A stretch of 50,938 bases of DNA from Beijerinckiaceae bacterium. Lineage in GTDB: Bacteria > Bacteroidota > Bacteroidia > Chitinophagales > Chitinophagaceae. The notes beneath the pieces are model-generated. The model worked only from the letters and a program-made list of their open reading frames with translations, had not been told where the DNA came from and ran no database searches. The position numbers and the translations under genes were made by a program. The stretch lies in assembly GCA_903970475.1 (NCBI GenBank), contig CAJCIQ010000237.1, forward strand, positions 1 through 50,938. The letters run 5' to 3'. Below, in pieces: positions 14,249 through 24,234 of the stretch (positions are counted from its first letter, which is position 1; every line of letters starts with the position of its first letter).

Positions 14249-16138
14249 TTACTGACCCGAGTTCCAATTGTTATTGGAATAATCCGCATCCATAAAGATG
14301 CCTCCGTCCAGGTTGACGGATTTGATCTTTTTGGAACCAGGAATGGATACCTTAATGGTGGTTTCGCCCTTACTCCATACCATTGGGGTCTGGTGGAAAG
14401 AGGCTGTACTTCCATCGGTATAGGTCACTTTCAGGTTGAAAGGCGCGTCGAAACCGCCAATATTTTCAACCGTAGCGTCGTAGCCTTCTTTGGAAGGGGT
14501 TACATTTTTTAAGGCCAGGTCTATATAACCATTGGAGAAAAACCAATTTTTCCAAAACCAGTTCAGGTTCATTCCGGAACCATCATTGATGGAATAAAAG
14601 AAGTCCCAGGGTATGGGATGCTTCCCATGCCAGCGATCCATATAAGTATGCAGGGCTTTGGCAAATAGTTGGTCACCCAACATGTCTTTCAGGGCCAGGT
14701 ACCCCAAGGAAGGTTTGCCGTAGGCATTGTTTCCATAGGCTACTCCTGTTGTGTTTTCCATGGGCGTAATGATGGGCAGGTCTTCATTCATGGAAGGATC
14801 ATTGATCCACCAGTCGACCCTAAATGATTTGTAAAAAGCTTCTGAAGAATCAACCGGGATTTCTGTACGACCGATGAGTAATTCCAGGGTAGTGGCCCAG
14901 CCTTCATCCATAAAGGCAAAACGACTCTCATTAATGCCCATGTAGAAGGGGAAATAAGTATGGGCGATCTCGTGGTCGGCTACCAGCCTCGAAAATACCA
15001 GGTCATCGGTGGTCCCATCATTAATCATCATCGGGTATTCCATATCGGCCTGTCCCTGAACAGCAGTTAATTTAGGGAAAGGATAGGCAATGCCTGGCCA
15101 GTTATGGGAGAACCATCCGATGGCATGGCTCGCGAAAGCAGCCATTTGATGGAAATCCTGGGCCGTGTCGTTGTAAGCAGCTTGAACGGATGTGCGGCGT
15201 CCGGTCGCATCGTCCACGACTACACTGGCGCCATCCCATACGTAGTGATCGCTCAGGGCAACCGTCATGTCACTAATGTCGCTGGCCGTCCAGGTCCAAG
15301 TATTGACTGCATTTTGTGTAGTTACTTTCTTGCCCAGTACATCGGAAAGGGTGGCGATATGCCGCACATCGTCTGCTGTCATAGATGCCTGCATCTTTTG
15401 GGCAAATTCAGGGGTCAGTACGTCGCTCGTGTTCTGAAGCGTGCCTGTGGACCAAACGATGAAGTTGGCAGGTACGCTTACTTTTAAGGTATAATCGTTG
15501 AAGTCATTATAGAACTCCTGATAGTCCGTAAAGTTGATCCTGTCCCAACCATTGTAATCGTCGTACACAGAAACCCTGGGATAGAAATAGGCCAGGTAAT
15601 AGGTGGTGGAATCCAGCATACCTTCCCTTCCACTCTCCTTAGAAATGGTATAATGCCAATCAAAAGCCAGTTGCACATGGCTATGGGGTAAAAGGGGCTG
15701 AGGTAATTTGACGAGGGAAATAGTGGTATTCCTTTGATCGGTCCAGGGCTGGTCCTTGCCATTTACGGCAAACCGGTCAATGATGGTGCCGGTGCTCAGG
15801 TAGTCGGCTCCGGCTGCGCTTGCGCGGGCGGCACCTGGGCGATGTATGTTTTGGATAATGCGGATCGTCAGGGTCTTGAGGGTGTCGGGGCTGTTATTGG
15901 TATAATCAATTTGCTCCGTGCCTTTAATGTTCCGGTCCGGTGGGAGGGCTGTTATCTGAATGTCGTATCGGCCTGTATTTTGCCAGTAATTCCGGCCAGG
16001 TTGACCATCCGGGGATCGGGTTCCTTTTTTATAAGCAATCCTTACGTCGCGGGGTGTGTATAATCCGCCTTCCGTTTGTGCGTAATCGTTAAGTGCGCAT
16101 GCCAGAAGTCCGGCAGCTAAAAGAATAGACCTGTACAT
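14249..16138 (-). CDS. Secreted M1 family zinc metallopeptidase
   Basis: A 629-residue protein with a signal peptide (residues 1-20, cut after DYA). The N-terminal half is the M1 saddle domain. The catalytic domain holds HEIAH at 389-393 with the third zinc ligand Glu412 in MDEGWA. In place of GAMEN there is GQADMEYPM at 362-370, as in several secreted Bacteroidota M1 enzymes. It should act as a periplasmic or secreted aminopeptidase. A C-terminal beta domain (about 540-629) follows. It is transcribed toward pepP with a 95-base gap holding a strong hairpin, so it is probably a separate unit. The substrate is not predictable. Confidence 0.88.
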   Translation of the reverse strand: MYRSILLAAGLLACALNDYAQTEGGLYTPRDVRIAYKKGTRSPDGQPGRNYWQNTGRYDIQITALPPDRNIKGTEQIDYTNNSPDTLKTLTIRIIQNIHRPGAARASAAGADYLSTGTIIDRFAVNGKDQPWTDQRNTTISLVKLPQPLLPHSHVQLAFDWHYTISKESGREGMLDSTTYYLAYFYPRVSVYDDYNGWDRINFTDYQEFYNDFNDYTLKVSVPANFIVWSTGTLQNTSDVLTPEFAQKMQASMTADDVRHIATLSDVLGKKVTTQNAVNTWTWTASDISDMTVALSDHYVWDGASVVVDDATGRRTSVQAAYNDTAQDFHQMAAFASHAIGWFSHNWPGIAYPFPKLTAVQGQADMEYPMMINDGTTDDLVFSRLVADHEIAHTYFPFYMGINESRFAFMDEGWATTLELLIGRTEIPVDSSEAFYKSFRVDWWINDPSMNEDLPIITPMENTTGVAYGNNAYGKPSLGYLALKDMLGDQLFAKALHTYMDRWHGKHPIPWDFFYSINDGSGMNLNWFWKNWFFSNGYIDLALKNVTPSKEGYDATVENIGGFDAPFNLKVTYTDGSTASFHQTPMVWSKGETTIKVSIPGSKKIKSVNLDGGIFMDADYSNNNWNSGQ

Positions 16139-16231
16139 AGATAATTATTGGTGACTGGCTAAATGTACCAATAAATTATACACGTACAGGTCTCCCCGCA
16201 TATCAATGGGCTGAAACAATGATGAAGGGAC

Positions 16232-18481
16232 CTAATTAGATCGGTTTTCGCTTACCATGCTGGAGGTGGTGTTTCCCCTCCTGGTATAGACGTAGCTATC
16301 TCCCGGATCCTTTACAAATTGGTTCTTGAAGTTGTTGAATATGTTATCGGGCTGAGTGGACCCGTTGATCACCAGTTCTCGGTTATTCAATGTAAAGGAC
16401 AAGTGGAGAGAATCTACCGCTAAGTGTTCTTTTAGGATTTCTGCGGCAATCCGGTTATTGGGATCGCTGGTTGTGGTTGAACCTGTGGATGCGTTTGAGC
16501 CGCCAGTCGAAAAGGATCCCGAAACACTGACCCCGCTGTTGGTTGCGCCTGTAGAAGAACTGGAGCCAAAACTTTCTGAAAAATTGGTGGCGGTGCTATT
16601 GCCGCTTCCGGAACGGACAGAGACGCTGGATCTTGGAGAAGTGCTGGTGCCGGAGAAAGTGCCGGTACCGGAGAAGCTATCCGATCCGGATGGATGCTTA
16701 TATTCCCTAAAAAAGCCCGCGCCGTCTTCCTTTGCGGTTAGCTCCTCAATGATGTTGTGCATTAATGGCATGTCAACGTCGGTCAGGGGAAACGGTTTCC
16801 AGTCTCTGTATACCTCTGTAACACTGCCGGCCTTTTCGACAATTTTATAATCATTCTTGTAATACCTATGTTCTTTTCCATTGGTCCAAATGCCTTCGAT
16901 ATAGGTGATCTTTCCATCAACCATGTCCAAGGTCCCCTTGAAGTTACCTCCCTTGAGTTCGTTGGGAACGGGAGGAGGGGGAGGAGGCGCAGGGAGGGTT
17001 GGAGACGCTGGAAATGCTGGTGGAACCAAAGGTGACATGGGAGCGGTGTCTATCGCAGTGACCAGTGCCACGGGTGAAACAACAGCATGCAGCGGCGCTA
17101 CCGGAGCCATGGGGGCTGCAAGTTCAGTTGCTACAGGAACAGGGGCGGCCGCAAGTGGCGCCGCTGGTACAGGTGCTGGCGGAACAGGTGCACCCACGGC
17201 TGAGAACGGGGCAGTAGGTGCTACAGGCGCCACTGGTGCAGTCGGAGGTACCGTATCCCTGTGAAGGACGAGTAAATGCCTGGTGGCTTTTTTCAAATGT
17301 GCCAGTTCTTTTTCCAGTTGTGACCGGTTCGGATTGACCGGAGAAAAAGCGAGGGTGAAAGTGCATAAGGCGATCAAACCTAGTGCGAGCATTGTTTTTT
17401 CCATGGCATTTAGGGTTTTATTGCTATTGTACAAGATGCGCCTGACCCTATCCAGCAAGTGGCGCTTCCTTCCCGGAAATGCCACCGCGTAGGTGGGGCT
17501 CTCCAGGGCATATTCCTGAAAAGCTACCAGGGCCTGGATCAGGTGAGATTTATTGCGTATGGAAATGGCTACATCATCACAGCAATTTTCCCGCTCAATC
17601 CGGATCAGGGAGGAAATCCACCAGATAGCCGGATTGAAGAACAGCAGGGATTCTGCCAGCGTTTGCAAAACGTTGATGAGGTAGTCCCTGCGCCTTATAT
17701 GAGCCAGCTCATGCAGTAGGACCGCTTCGAGTTGATCGGCGGGCAGGCCGGAAAGGATACCCAGCGGGATAAGGATAATGGGTTTAATGTAACCAATGAC
17801 CATGGGGACCTGGACGAGGGCAGATTCCTTCAGGCTTATGGTTCTGTGTAATCCTATACCCTGGGCTAATTGACGCAGCTTTGCTGTCCACTCAGGGGGA
17901 GCGTCCTGATTTTGATGACTGCGGATGCGGCGGATATAGGCAAGGTGAAGAAAGGTTTGAAAGAGTTTCAATAACAAAATGAGGGTCCAGACCAGTACAA
18001 TAAGTGTTGCGTGGGTGTTGCACCACCTTTGAATATGGTTGACCATAAATTTGGATACCTGAGCAAACAATCCCAAACGGGAAGCACTCCTATGGCTACT
18101 GGAATGGACATGGTTAGGCGTTTGGGTAGCCAGGTCTCCCGATAAGGGAGCCATGTCTCCTTGTTGGGTGATACTCCAGGTTGTGTGACTGGAACCCGCA
18201 ATGGGCAGTTCGTTCTTGTATTGGGTTAGTTCTACGTGCTGGAAAGTAGTTCCCGCGGATGGAGCCGGTACGACGCCCACGTAGGCTTCCCAAACAAATG
18301 TGCCCAGGCAAGTCAGTACCAGTCCAAAAAACAAACTGGTCAGCAGGAAATACCGGAGATTAGGCCTGGCATTTTTAGTAGCCAGGACAATGATTCCCGC
18401 TACCAGGGCGGCAATCAGACCCTGCCATAAGGAGTGGACCAGGGTCCGGCACAGGGCTTGAACTAAAGGATTGGCAGACAT
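16232..18481 (-). CDS. M56 (BlaR1/MecR1-type) membrane metallopeptidase with low-complexity C-terminal region
   Basis: A 749-residue protein. Predicted membrane segments lie at about 15-35, 43-62, 158-178 and 363-380. The zinc site is HELAH at 257-261 with the distal Glu in ERENCCDD (about 296-303), all typical of BlaR1/MecR1. Instead of a penicillin-binding sensor domain, the periplasmic part has a Pro/Ala-rich stretch (about 411-507, APVAPVAP-like), a small beta domain (about 510-595), a Ser/Gly/Thr-rich stretch (about 599-673) and a short conserved tail. With the BlaI-type repressor 3 bases upstream it forms a sensor-protease plus repressor pair: on signal the protease should lead to loss of BlaI. 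The signal is unknown and is not a beta-lactam by any visible domain. Confidence 0.85.
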   Translation of the reverse strand: MSANPLVQALCRTLVHSLWQGLIAALVAGIIVLATKNARPNLRYFLLTSLFFGLVLTCLGTFVWEAYVGVVPAPSAGTTFQHVELTQYKNELPIAGSSHTTWSITQQGDMAPLSGDLATQTPNHVHSSSHRSASRLGLFAQVSKFMVNHIQRWCNTHATLIVLVWTLILLLKLFQTFLHLAYIRRIRSHQNQDAPPEWTAKLRQLAQGIGLHRTISLKESALVQVPMVIGYIKPIILIPLGILSGLPADQLEAVLLHELAHIRRRDYLINVLQTLAESLLFFNPAIWWISSLIRIERENCCDDVAISIRNKSHLIQALVAFQEYALESPTYAVAFPGRKRHLLDRVRRILYNSNKTLNAMEKTMLALGLIALCTFTLAFSPVNPNRSQLEKELAHLKKATRHLLVLHRDTVPPTAPVAPVAPTAPFSAVGAPVPPAPVPAAPLAAAPVPVATELAAPMAPVAPLHAVVSPVALVTAIDTAPMSPLVPPAFPASPTLPAPPPPPPVPNELKGGNFKGTLDMVDGKITYIEGIWTNGKEHRYYKNDYKIVEKAGSVTEVYRDWKPFPLTDVDMPLMHNIIEELTAKEDGAGFFREYKHPSGSDSFSGTGTFSGTSTSPRSSVSVRSGSGNSTATNFSESFGSSSSTGATNSGVSVSGSFSTGGSNASTGSTTTSDPNNRIAAEILKEHLAVDSLHLSFTLNNRELVINGSTQPDNIFNNFKNQFVKDPGDSYVYTRRGNTTSSMVSENRSN

Positions 18482-18484
18482 ATG

Positions 18485-18898
18485 TTATTCTTTGTCCTTG
18501 TCTAATTGGTTGACCAGGTCTTTGATGGCCTGTAATTCTTTGCGGGAAGCCTTCTTATTACCCAACAGTTGTAGGAGCATGCTGGAGGGGGACCCATTGT
18601 ACATAGCATCCACAAAACGCTCCAGCAGATAACCTTTCGTTTTTTGCTCCTCCTCTGCGGGCCTGTATATATGCTTCATCTGGCTTTCATCCCTATCCAG
18701 CATTCCTTTTTCCACCATAATCTGCATCTGCTTAAGGGTAGAGGTATACTGGACGGCTCTTTTTTGCTCATTGAGGATGTCATTTACCGTCCGGACAGTA
18801 GACGGTCCATGTTTCCATAATACCTGAAGGATCTCCAATTCTGCTTTGGTGGGATCCAGTTGTTTGCTCCCCTGGGAGGAGGAATGAGTCTGCTTCAT
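18485..18898 (-). CDS. BlaI/MecI/CopY family winged-helix repressor
   Basis: A 137-residue repressor starting at the ATG at 18896-18898 (MKQTHSS). The frame is open 13 codons further, but that extension has no family character. The winged-helix domain is clear (LDPTKAELEILQVLWKHGPSTVRTV, then YTSTLKQMQIMVEKGML), followed by the dimerisation region (GYLLERFVDAMYNG, then LVNQLDKD). It is the first gene of a two-gene operon with the M56 protease and is divergent from the SUF operon. It probably represses its own promoter in the 157-base intergenic region, where a perfect ACTGT-C-ACAGT palindrome lies. Confidence 0.9.
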   Translation of the reverse strand: MKQTHSSSQGSKQLDPTKAELEILQVLWKHGPSTVRTVNDILNEQKRAVQYTSTLKQMQIMVEKGMLDRDESQMKHIYRPAEEEQKTKGYLLERFVDAMYNGSPSSMLLQLLGNKKASRKELQAIKDLVNQLDKDKE

Positions 18899-18969
18899 GG
18901 GTCTAAGGTAGGAAAAATTTCGTACGATGCAAATCATTAGGTTACTATTTTGGGAAAATTCTGTGTTTT

Positions 18970-18980
18970 ACTGTCACAGT
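18970..18980. promoter_or_regulatory. Palindrome ACTGTCACAGT, candidate BlaI-type operator
   Basis: A perfect 5-1-5 inverted repeat lies between the divergent blaI and suf operons, 72 bases from the blaI ATG and 75 from the sufA ATG. BlaI/CopY operators are short dyads built on ACA/TGT half-sites, which this resembles. Only one copy was noticed, so the assignment is tentative. Confidence 0.3.
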
Positions 18981-19028
18981 TTTGTCGTTCCCATGGTATT
19001 GTATAGAGGTATTCCGCCTAAAATGACC

Positions 19029-19036
19029 TAAATTTG
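19029..19036 (+). promoter_or_regulatory. Candidate -7 promoter element of the SUF operon
   Basis: TAAATTTG matches TAnnTTTG exactly and ends 19 bases before the sufA ATG, predicting a very short leader. A -33 TTG at the standard spacing is not evident. Confidence 0.4.
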
Positions 19037-19055
19037 CGGGATAAAATAAACTTAT

Positions 19056-19382
19056 ATGATTACGGTATCGCAGATGGCGGAAACATATATCCACGAATTG
19101 ATGGCGGCGGATAACCGGGGAGCGGATTCATTCGTAAGGGTTGGGGTTAAGGGAGGTGGCTGTTCCGGCTTGGAATACCAGCTCACTTTTGACAACCAGG
19201 AAAAAGAAGGTGACCAGATATTTGAAGACAAGGGCATAAAGGTGGTAGTAGACATGAAGAGTCTCCTGTACCTCTATGGCACTGAACTCGATTATGCCGG
19301 TGGGTTAAACGGAAAAGGATTTGTATTTCATAATCCCAATGCAACGCGTACTTGTAGTTGCGGGGAAAGCTTTGCAGTGTAA
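19056..19382 (+). CDS. sufA: A-type iron-sulfur carrier (SufA/IscA/ErpA family)
   Basis: A 108-residue HesB-fold protein. The three cluster-binding cysteines are Cys36 (GGGCSGLEY) and Cys100 and Cys102 (TCSCGESF). It receives Fe-S clusters from the SufBCD scaffold and hands them to target proteins. Being first in the SUF operon, 11 bases before sufB, it is called SufA; sequence alone cannot separate SufA from IscA or ErpA. Length and motifs are normal. Confidence 0.93.
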   Translation: MITVSQMAETYIHELMAADNRGADSFVRVGVKGGGCSGLEYQLTFDNQEKEGDQIFEDKGIKVVVDMKSLLYLYGTELDYAGGLNGKGFVFHNPNATRTCSCGESFAV

Positions 19383-19393
19383 CAAGGTTGTAC

Positions 19394-20842
19394 ATGAGTA
19401 ACGAGAACGATATATTACTGGAAGAACTGGCCAACAAAGAATATGAGTTCGGCTTTGTAACGGATATTGACATGGAAATCGCTCCCCTCGGGCTCAGCGA
19501 AGATACCGTGCGCTACATATCCGCTAAAAAGGGCGAACCCTCCTGGCTGTTGGAATGGCGGTTGAAGGCTTACCAGGCTTTCCTGAAATCCCCTATGCCC
19601 AGTTGGCAGAACTTTGTCATGCCGGAGATTGATTTTCAGTCTGCTTCTTACTATGCAGCACCAAGGCAACAGGCTAAATACCAAAGCCTGGATGAAGTAG
19701 ATCCGGAGTTGCTGGCCACTTTTGATAAGCTGGGTATTTCCTTAAATGAACAAAAGCTGCTTGCAGGGGTAGCGGTGGATGTCATCTTCGATAGTGTGTC
19801 GGTGACGACTACCTACAAAAAGCAACTGCATGACCTGGGCATCATTTTCTGTTCCCTGGGTGAAGCGGTACAAGAGCATCCTGAACTGGTGAAAAAATAC
19901 CTGGGCTCCGTAGTGCCTGTTACAGACAATACGTTTGCCGCTTTGAATGCAGGGGTGTTTTCTGATGGAAGCTTTGTTTATATTCCCAAAGGGGTACGTT
20001 GCCCCATGGAATTGTCCACCTATTTCAGGATCAACGCAGAAAACAACGGTCAGTTTGAAAGGACCCTCATCATTGCCGACGAAGGTAGTTATGTGAGCTA
20101 TCTGGAAGGATGCACCGCTCCCAAAAGGGACACCAATCAGTTGCATGCGGCGGTCGTGGAACTGATTGCGCTGGATAATGCAGAGATCAAATACTCCACT
20201 GTTCAAAACTGGTATCCAGGCGACAAAGATGGAAGAGGTGGTATCTATAACTTCGTGACCAAAAGAGGGAATTGTAAAGGTCCCCATTCTAAAATTTCCT
20301 GGACGCAGGTAGAAACAGGGTCATCCATTACCTGGAAGTATCCCAGTGTGATTTTGCAGGGAGACTATTCAAGTGGAGAGTTTTATTCTGTAGCCGTGAC
20401 CAAGGGTAAGCAAATTGCTGATACCGGAACCAAAATGCACCATATAGGCAAGGAGACGAAGAGCCGTATCATTTCCAAAGGCATTTCTGCCGGAGAAGGT
20501 CAGAACAGTTACAGGGGTTTGGTGCAAATGGGTGCAAAGGCTAACAACGCGCGCAACTTCACGCAGTGTGATTCCCTGCTCATAGGGGATCAGTGCGGAG
20601 CCCATACCTTCCCTTATATTGAATCCCGCAATTCCAGCGCTATGGTGGAACATGAGGCGACTACCTCTAAGATCGGGGAAGACCAACTCTTCTACCTCAA
20701 CCAAAGGGGTATTGATACGGAGAAGGCCGTAGCCCTGATCATCAATGGATACGCTAAAGAGGTGCTCAATCAGCTTCCCATGGAATTTGCCGTGGAGGCT
20801 CAAAAATTATTATCTATCACACTGGAAGGTAGTGTGGGTTAA
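19394..20842 (+). CDS. sufB: Fe-S cluster assembly scaffold protein SufB
   Basis: A 482-residue SufB. I chose the ATG at 19394 ([12 protein letters not shown]); an in-frame reading from 19358 would overlap sufA and adds only 12 atypical residues. Diagnostic parts are the N-terminal SufB segment ([19 protein letters not shown]), the beta-helix core with [19 protein letters not shown]-like blocks (here [10 protein letters not shown]) and the C-terminal [23 protein letters not shown], which contains the cysteine used for sulfur transfer and cluster assembly. It acts in the cytoplasm as SufB-SufC2-SufD. Length is typical, and the 9-base gap to sufC supports one transcript. Confidence 0.96.
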   Translation: MSNENDILLEELANKEYEFGFVTDIDMEIAPLGLSEDTVRYISAKKGEPSWLLEWRLKAYQAFLKSPMPSWQNFVMPEIDFQSASYYAAPRQQAKYQSLDEVDPELLATFDKLGISLNEQKLLAGVAVDVIFDSVSVTTTYKKQLHDLGIIFCSLGEAVQEHPELVKKYLGSVVPVTDNTFAALNAGVFSDGSFVYIPKGVRCPMELSTYFRINAENNGQFERTLIIADEGSYVSYLEGCTAPKRDTNQLHAAVVELIALDNAEIKYSTVQNWYPGDKDGRGGIYNFVTKRGNCKGPHSKISWTQVETGSSITWKYPSVILQGDYSSGEFYSVAVTKGKQIADTGTKMHHIGKETKSRIISKGISAGEGQNSYRGLVQMGAKANNARNFTQCDSLLIGDQCGAHTFPYIESRNSSAMVEHEATTSKIGEDQLFYLNQRGIDTEKAVALIINGYAKEVLNQLPMEFAVEAQKLLSITLEGSVG

Positions 20843-20851
20843 ATATCAATC

Positions 20852-21631
20852 ATGCTGAGTATTAAAAATTTACACGCGGAAGTAGAGGAGAAGAAGATTT
20901 TAAAAGGAATTAACCTGGAGGTGAAAGCCGGAGAGGTGCATGCCATCATGGGACCCAATGGTTCTGGTAAAAGCTCCCTGGCTTCTGTACTGGCCGGGAG
21001 AGAAAATTACCAGGTAACCGAAGGAGAAGTGCTCCTGTATGGTAAGGACCTGCTGGACATGGCTCCTGAAGTCCGCGCCCGCGAAGGCGTATTCCTGGCC
21101 TTCCAATATCCCGTTGAAATCCCAGGTGTATCCAATATAAGCTTCCTGAAAACAGCATTGAGTGAGATCCGCGCCTATCGTGGATTGCCTCCGCTGGAAT
21201 CCAGGGAGTTCCTGAAATTGTCTAAGGAAAGACAGGCTCTGGTGGAATTTGATGCTTCCCTGGCTAACCGTTCCCTGAATGAAGGTTTTTCCGGTGGGGA
21301 GAAGAAACGCAATGAGATCTTCCAACTGGCCATGTTGGAACCCAAATTGTCTATCCTGGATGAAACCGATTCTGGTCTGGACATTGATGCCCTTCGGATC
21401 GTGTCTGCCGGGGTTAATAAGTTGAGGTCATCAGACAATGCCTTCATCATCATTACCCACTACCAGCGACTGTTGGATTATATCGTGCCCGACTTTGTGC
21501 ACGTATTATATGACGGCAGGATCGTCCGTTCCGGTACAAAAGAACTGGCCCTGGAACTAGAAGAAAAAGGATATGATTGGTTGAAGGAGTCTTTGCAGGA
21601 AACCTCCCCTGCACAACAGCGCGTTATATGA
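20852..21631 (+). CDS. sufC: SUF complex ATPase SufC
   Basis: A 259-residue ABC-type ATPase. Walker A is GPNGSGKS (34-41), the signature is [10 protein letters not shown] (146-155), Walker B is [12 protein letters not shown] (166-177), and the H-loop is [12 protein letters not shown]. The [10 protein letters not shown] form with DETDSGLD is characteristic of SufC rather than of transport ATPases. It powers conformational change of the SufBCD scaffold. Its stop overlaps the sufD start as ATGA, which indicates translational coupling. Confidence 0.96.
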   Translation: MLSIKNLHAEVEEKKILKGINLEVKAGEVHAIMGPNGSGKSSLASVLAGRENYQVTEGEVLLYGKDLLDMAPEVRAREGVFLAFQYPVEIPGVSNISFLKTALSEIRAYRGLPPLESREFLKLSKERQALVEFDASLANRSLNEGFSGGEKKRNEIFQLAMLEPKLSILDETDSGLDIDALRIVSAGVNKLRSSDNAFIIITHYQRLLDYIVPDFVHVLYDGRIVRSGTKELALELEEKGYDWLKESLQETSPAQQRVI

Positions 21632-22980
21632 ACAATGTCGGCACCGCATTATACGAAGAAATGATCCGGACATTTGACATGTCCGGGGCTTCCCATACAA
21701 AGGAGACGGCCTCCCTTGCGCACTTGCGTAAGGAAGCTTTCCGTACGTTCAAAGAGAAGGGATTTCCCACGATTAAGGATGAGGATTGGCGGTTTACGAA
21801 TATGGCTCCTTACTTAAAGGATGCCTATCAGCTCCAGGTTCCGGTGAAGGTAGAAGCGACAGCGCTGGAAGCTTTGCTGGACAGCACCGCTGTAGAGGAG
21901 TGGGATGCCTGGAAATTGGTATTGGTCAATGGACAGATCGATTACAGCTTATCTGATCTGCCTGAAGCCGGTTTATTGAAGATATCTTCCCTGAAAGAGG
22001 TATTGGGGTCCGAAGAGGTCTCCAAATTTATTGGCCTTCACCAGAACACGGATGCCAATCGACTGGCAGCACTCAATACCGCCTTGTTTGAGGACGGTTT
22101 ATTTATAGAGGTGGCTAAGGGTCAAAAGGCTGAAAAACCTTTGCACATTGTGCATTTGTATACGGCAGACGTCCCTTCATTTGTGCAACCCAGGCACCTG
22201 ATACTGCTGGGTAGGTTGAGTGAGTTCACTTTTATGGAGTCCACGGCCTGCGTGGGAGGTGAGGCCCCGGTATTGGTAAACGGGGTATTGGAATGCAACC
22301 TGGAAGAAGGCGCCAACCTCACCCATTATGTCCTGCAAAGGGGTAGAAGGGGGGAGCGCATGGTGCAACATACCCAGGTGTATCAGGCCAGGGACAGCCG
22401 TTATGACAATGTAACCATTAGCCTGCCTGAAACAGACCTGATCCGTAACCAGCTCCAGGTCGCTCTCGATGGTTCCGGCTCCGAGTGTCACCTCTATGGT
22501 CTGTACCTGCCTTCGGCCGGGCAATTGATCGATAACCATACCGTGGTGGATCATCTCCAACCCCATTGCGAAAGCAATGAACTCTATAAAGGGGTGTTAC
22601 AAAACAGTGCTAAAGCGGTATTCAACGGTAAAATATTCGTTCGTCAGATCGCTCAGAAAACCAATGCCTTTCAGCAAAACAATAATTTGTTGTTGGGCGA
22701 CAAAGCCTTGGTGCATTCTAAGCCTCAGCTCGAAATCTTTGCAGACGATGTAAAGTGTAGCCACGGCTCAACTATAGGCCAATTCAATCCGGAGTCCCTG
22801 TTTTACCTAAGAGCGAGGGGAATTGGGGAGGCTTTGGCCAAGGAATTACTCGTCCAGGCTTTTGGCGCCGACATCACGGACAGGGTCTCTTCCGATGCGG
22901 TGTCCAGGCACCTGAAAAAACATTTATTGGAGAGACCCGTAACCCAATTACAGGATGTCCCACACATTGAACATATATGA
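21628..22980 (+). CDS. sufD: Fe-S cluster assembly protein SufD
   Basis: A 450-residue protein from the ATG at 21628, which overlaps the sufC stop by 4 bases (ATGA); the frame is open earlier, but that part lies inside sufC. The N-terminal helical region includes [13 protein letters not shown]. The beta-helix core and the C-terminal [14 protein letters not shown] motif, with [10 protein letters not shown], are SufD hallmarks. It partners SufB and SufC and is needed for iron entry. The last 26 bases overlap sufS in another frame. Confidence 0.95.
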   Translation: MNNVGTALYEEMIRTFDMSGASHTKETASLAHLRKEAFRTFKEKGFPTIKDEDWRFTNMAPYLKDAYQLQVPVKVEATALEALLDSTAVEEWDAWKLVLVNGQIDYSLSDLPEAGLLKISSLKEVLGSEEVSKFIGLHQNTDANRLAALNTALFEDGLFIEVAKGQKAEKPLHIVHLYTADVPSFVQPRHLILLGRLSEFTFMESTACVGGEAPVLVNGVLECNLEEGANLTHYVLQRGRRGERMVQHTQVYQARDSRYDNVTISLPETDLIRNQLQVALDGSGSECHLYGLYLPSAGQLIDNHTVVDHLQPHCESNELYKGVLQNSAKAVFNGKIFVRQIAQKTNAFQQNNNLLLGDKALVHSKPQLEIFADDVKCSHGSTIGQFNPESLFYLRARGIGEALAKELLVQAFGADITDRVSSDAVSRHLKKHLLERPVTQLQDVPHIEHI

Positions 22981-24199
22981 GCCGCTGAGTATAGAGGCCA
23001 TTAGGGCTGAGTTTCCAATCCTTCAGACCCTGGTTTATGGAAATCCATTGGTGTATCTGGACAATGCGGCTACTACCCAAAAACCGCTGAGTGTCCTCGA
23101 AGCAATGGATGTGTATTACAAAACGATCAACGCCAATGTACATAGGGGCGTACACCACCTGAGTCAGGTGGCTACGGATGCCTTTGAGGAAGCCAGGAGA
23201 AAGGTGGCATCCTATATCAATGCTGCCCACGATCACGAGATCATATTTACCAGGGGTACAACAGAAGGTATAAACCTGGTGGCTTCTGTATTCGGAAGAG
23301 CCAACCTCAAGGCTGGGGACGAGGTGCTGATTACGGCTATGGAGCACCATTCCAATATTGTGCCCTGGCAACTTGCTTGCGAGTATTATGGGGCAAAACT
23401 CAAAGTGATTCCTTTTTCAGAAAGGGGAGAGCTGGACATGGATGCCTTTGCAGCATTGATTAAAGGGCCGGTAAAAATCCTGTCCTTCACTTATGTATCC
23501 AATAGCCTGGGCACCATCAATCCGGTAAATGAAATGATCCATGCAGCCCATGAAAGGGGTATTGTCGTATTACTGGATGCTGCACAGGCTGTTCAGCATA
23601 TACCCATTGATGTGCAGGAACTGGACGTTGATTTCCTCGTGTTTTCTTCCCATAAGATTTATGGCCCAACGGGCTTAGGTGTTTTATATGGAAAAGAAGC
23701 CCTGTTGAACAAACTTCCCCCTTACCAAGGCGGTGGAGAAATGATTCGTACGGTCTCTTTTGAGAAAACCACTTATAACGACCTTCCCTTTAAGTTCGAA
23801 GCCGGTACGCCGGATATTGCAGGCGCCATAGGATTAGGGGCTGCCCTGGACTATGTGAACAGTATTGGCATAGACCGGATCAAACTGGCAGAGGAAGCAC
23901 TCATGGAATATGCCCAGGAAATGATGTCGGGCGTCCCTGGAATCCGATTTGTCGGTGAAGCAGCCAATAAGGCCGGGGTCATATCCTTCCTGCTCGGAAA
24001 CCATCATCCCTTTGACGTGGGGGAAATCCTGGATAAACAAGGCATAGCCGTCAGGACTGGCCACCATTGCTGCCAACCCGTGATGGACAGATTGGGCATA
24101 CCCGGCACCGTTAGGGCTTCCTTTAGTGTTTACAACACCCCTGAAGATGTAGACCGGCTGGTAAAGGGGTTGGAGAAGACGGCTAAGATGCTGGGGTAG
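22955..24199 (+). CDS. sufS: Cysteine desulfurase SufS
   Basis: A 414-residue class V PLP enzyme that takes sulfur from L-cysteine. The PLP lysine is Lys234 in SSHKIYGPTG, the PLP-contacting region is MEHHSNIVPW, and the persulfide cysteine is Cys372 in RTGHHCCQP, the short-loop group II (SufS) type. The start at 22955 overlaps sufD by 26 bases; there is no later in-frame ATG before the conserved IEAIRAEFPIL segment, so the overlap appears real. SufE, encoded next, is the sulfur acceptor. Confidence 0.95.
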   Translation: MSHTLNIYEPLSIEAIRAEFPILQTLVYGNPLVYLDNAATTQKPLSVLEAMDVYYKTINANVHRGVHHLSQVATDAFEEARRKVASYINAAHDHEIIFTRGTTEGINLVASVFGRANLKAGDEVLITAMEHHSNIVPWQLACEYYGAKLKVIPFSERGELDMDAFAALIKGPVKILSFTYVSNSLGTINPVNEMIHAAHERGIVVLLDAAQAVQHIPIDVQELDVDFLVFSSHKIYGPTGLGVLYGKEALLNKLPPYQGGGEMIRTVSFEKTTYNDLPFKFEAGTPDIAGAIGLGAALDYVNSIGIDRIKLAEEALMEYAQEMMSGVPGIRFVGEAANKAGVISFLLGNHHPFDVGEILDKQGIAVRTGHHCCQPVMDRLGIPGTVRASFSVYNTPEDVDRLVKGLEKTAKMLG

Positions 24200-24234
24200 G
24201 GCTGACGCTCGAATGCCAGGAAAAATCAACTGCG

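Noticed and set aside
16232-18898. Beta-lactam resistance operon (BlaR1-BlaI)
   Set aside because: The sensor has no penicillin-binding domain and no beta-lactamase gene is nearby, so only a general M56/BlaI pair can be claimed.
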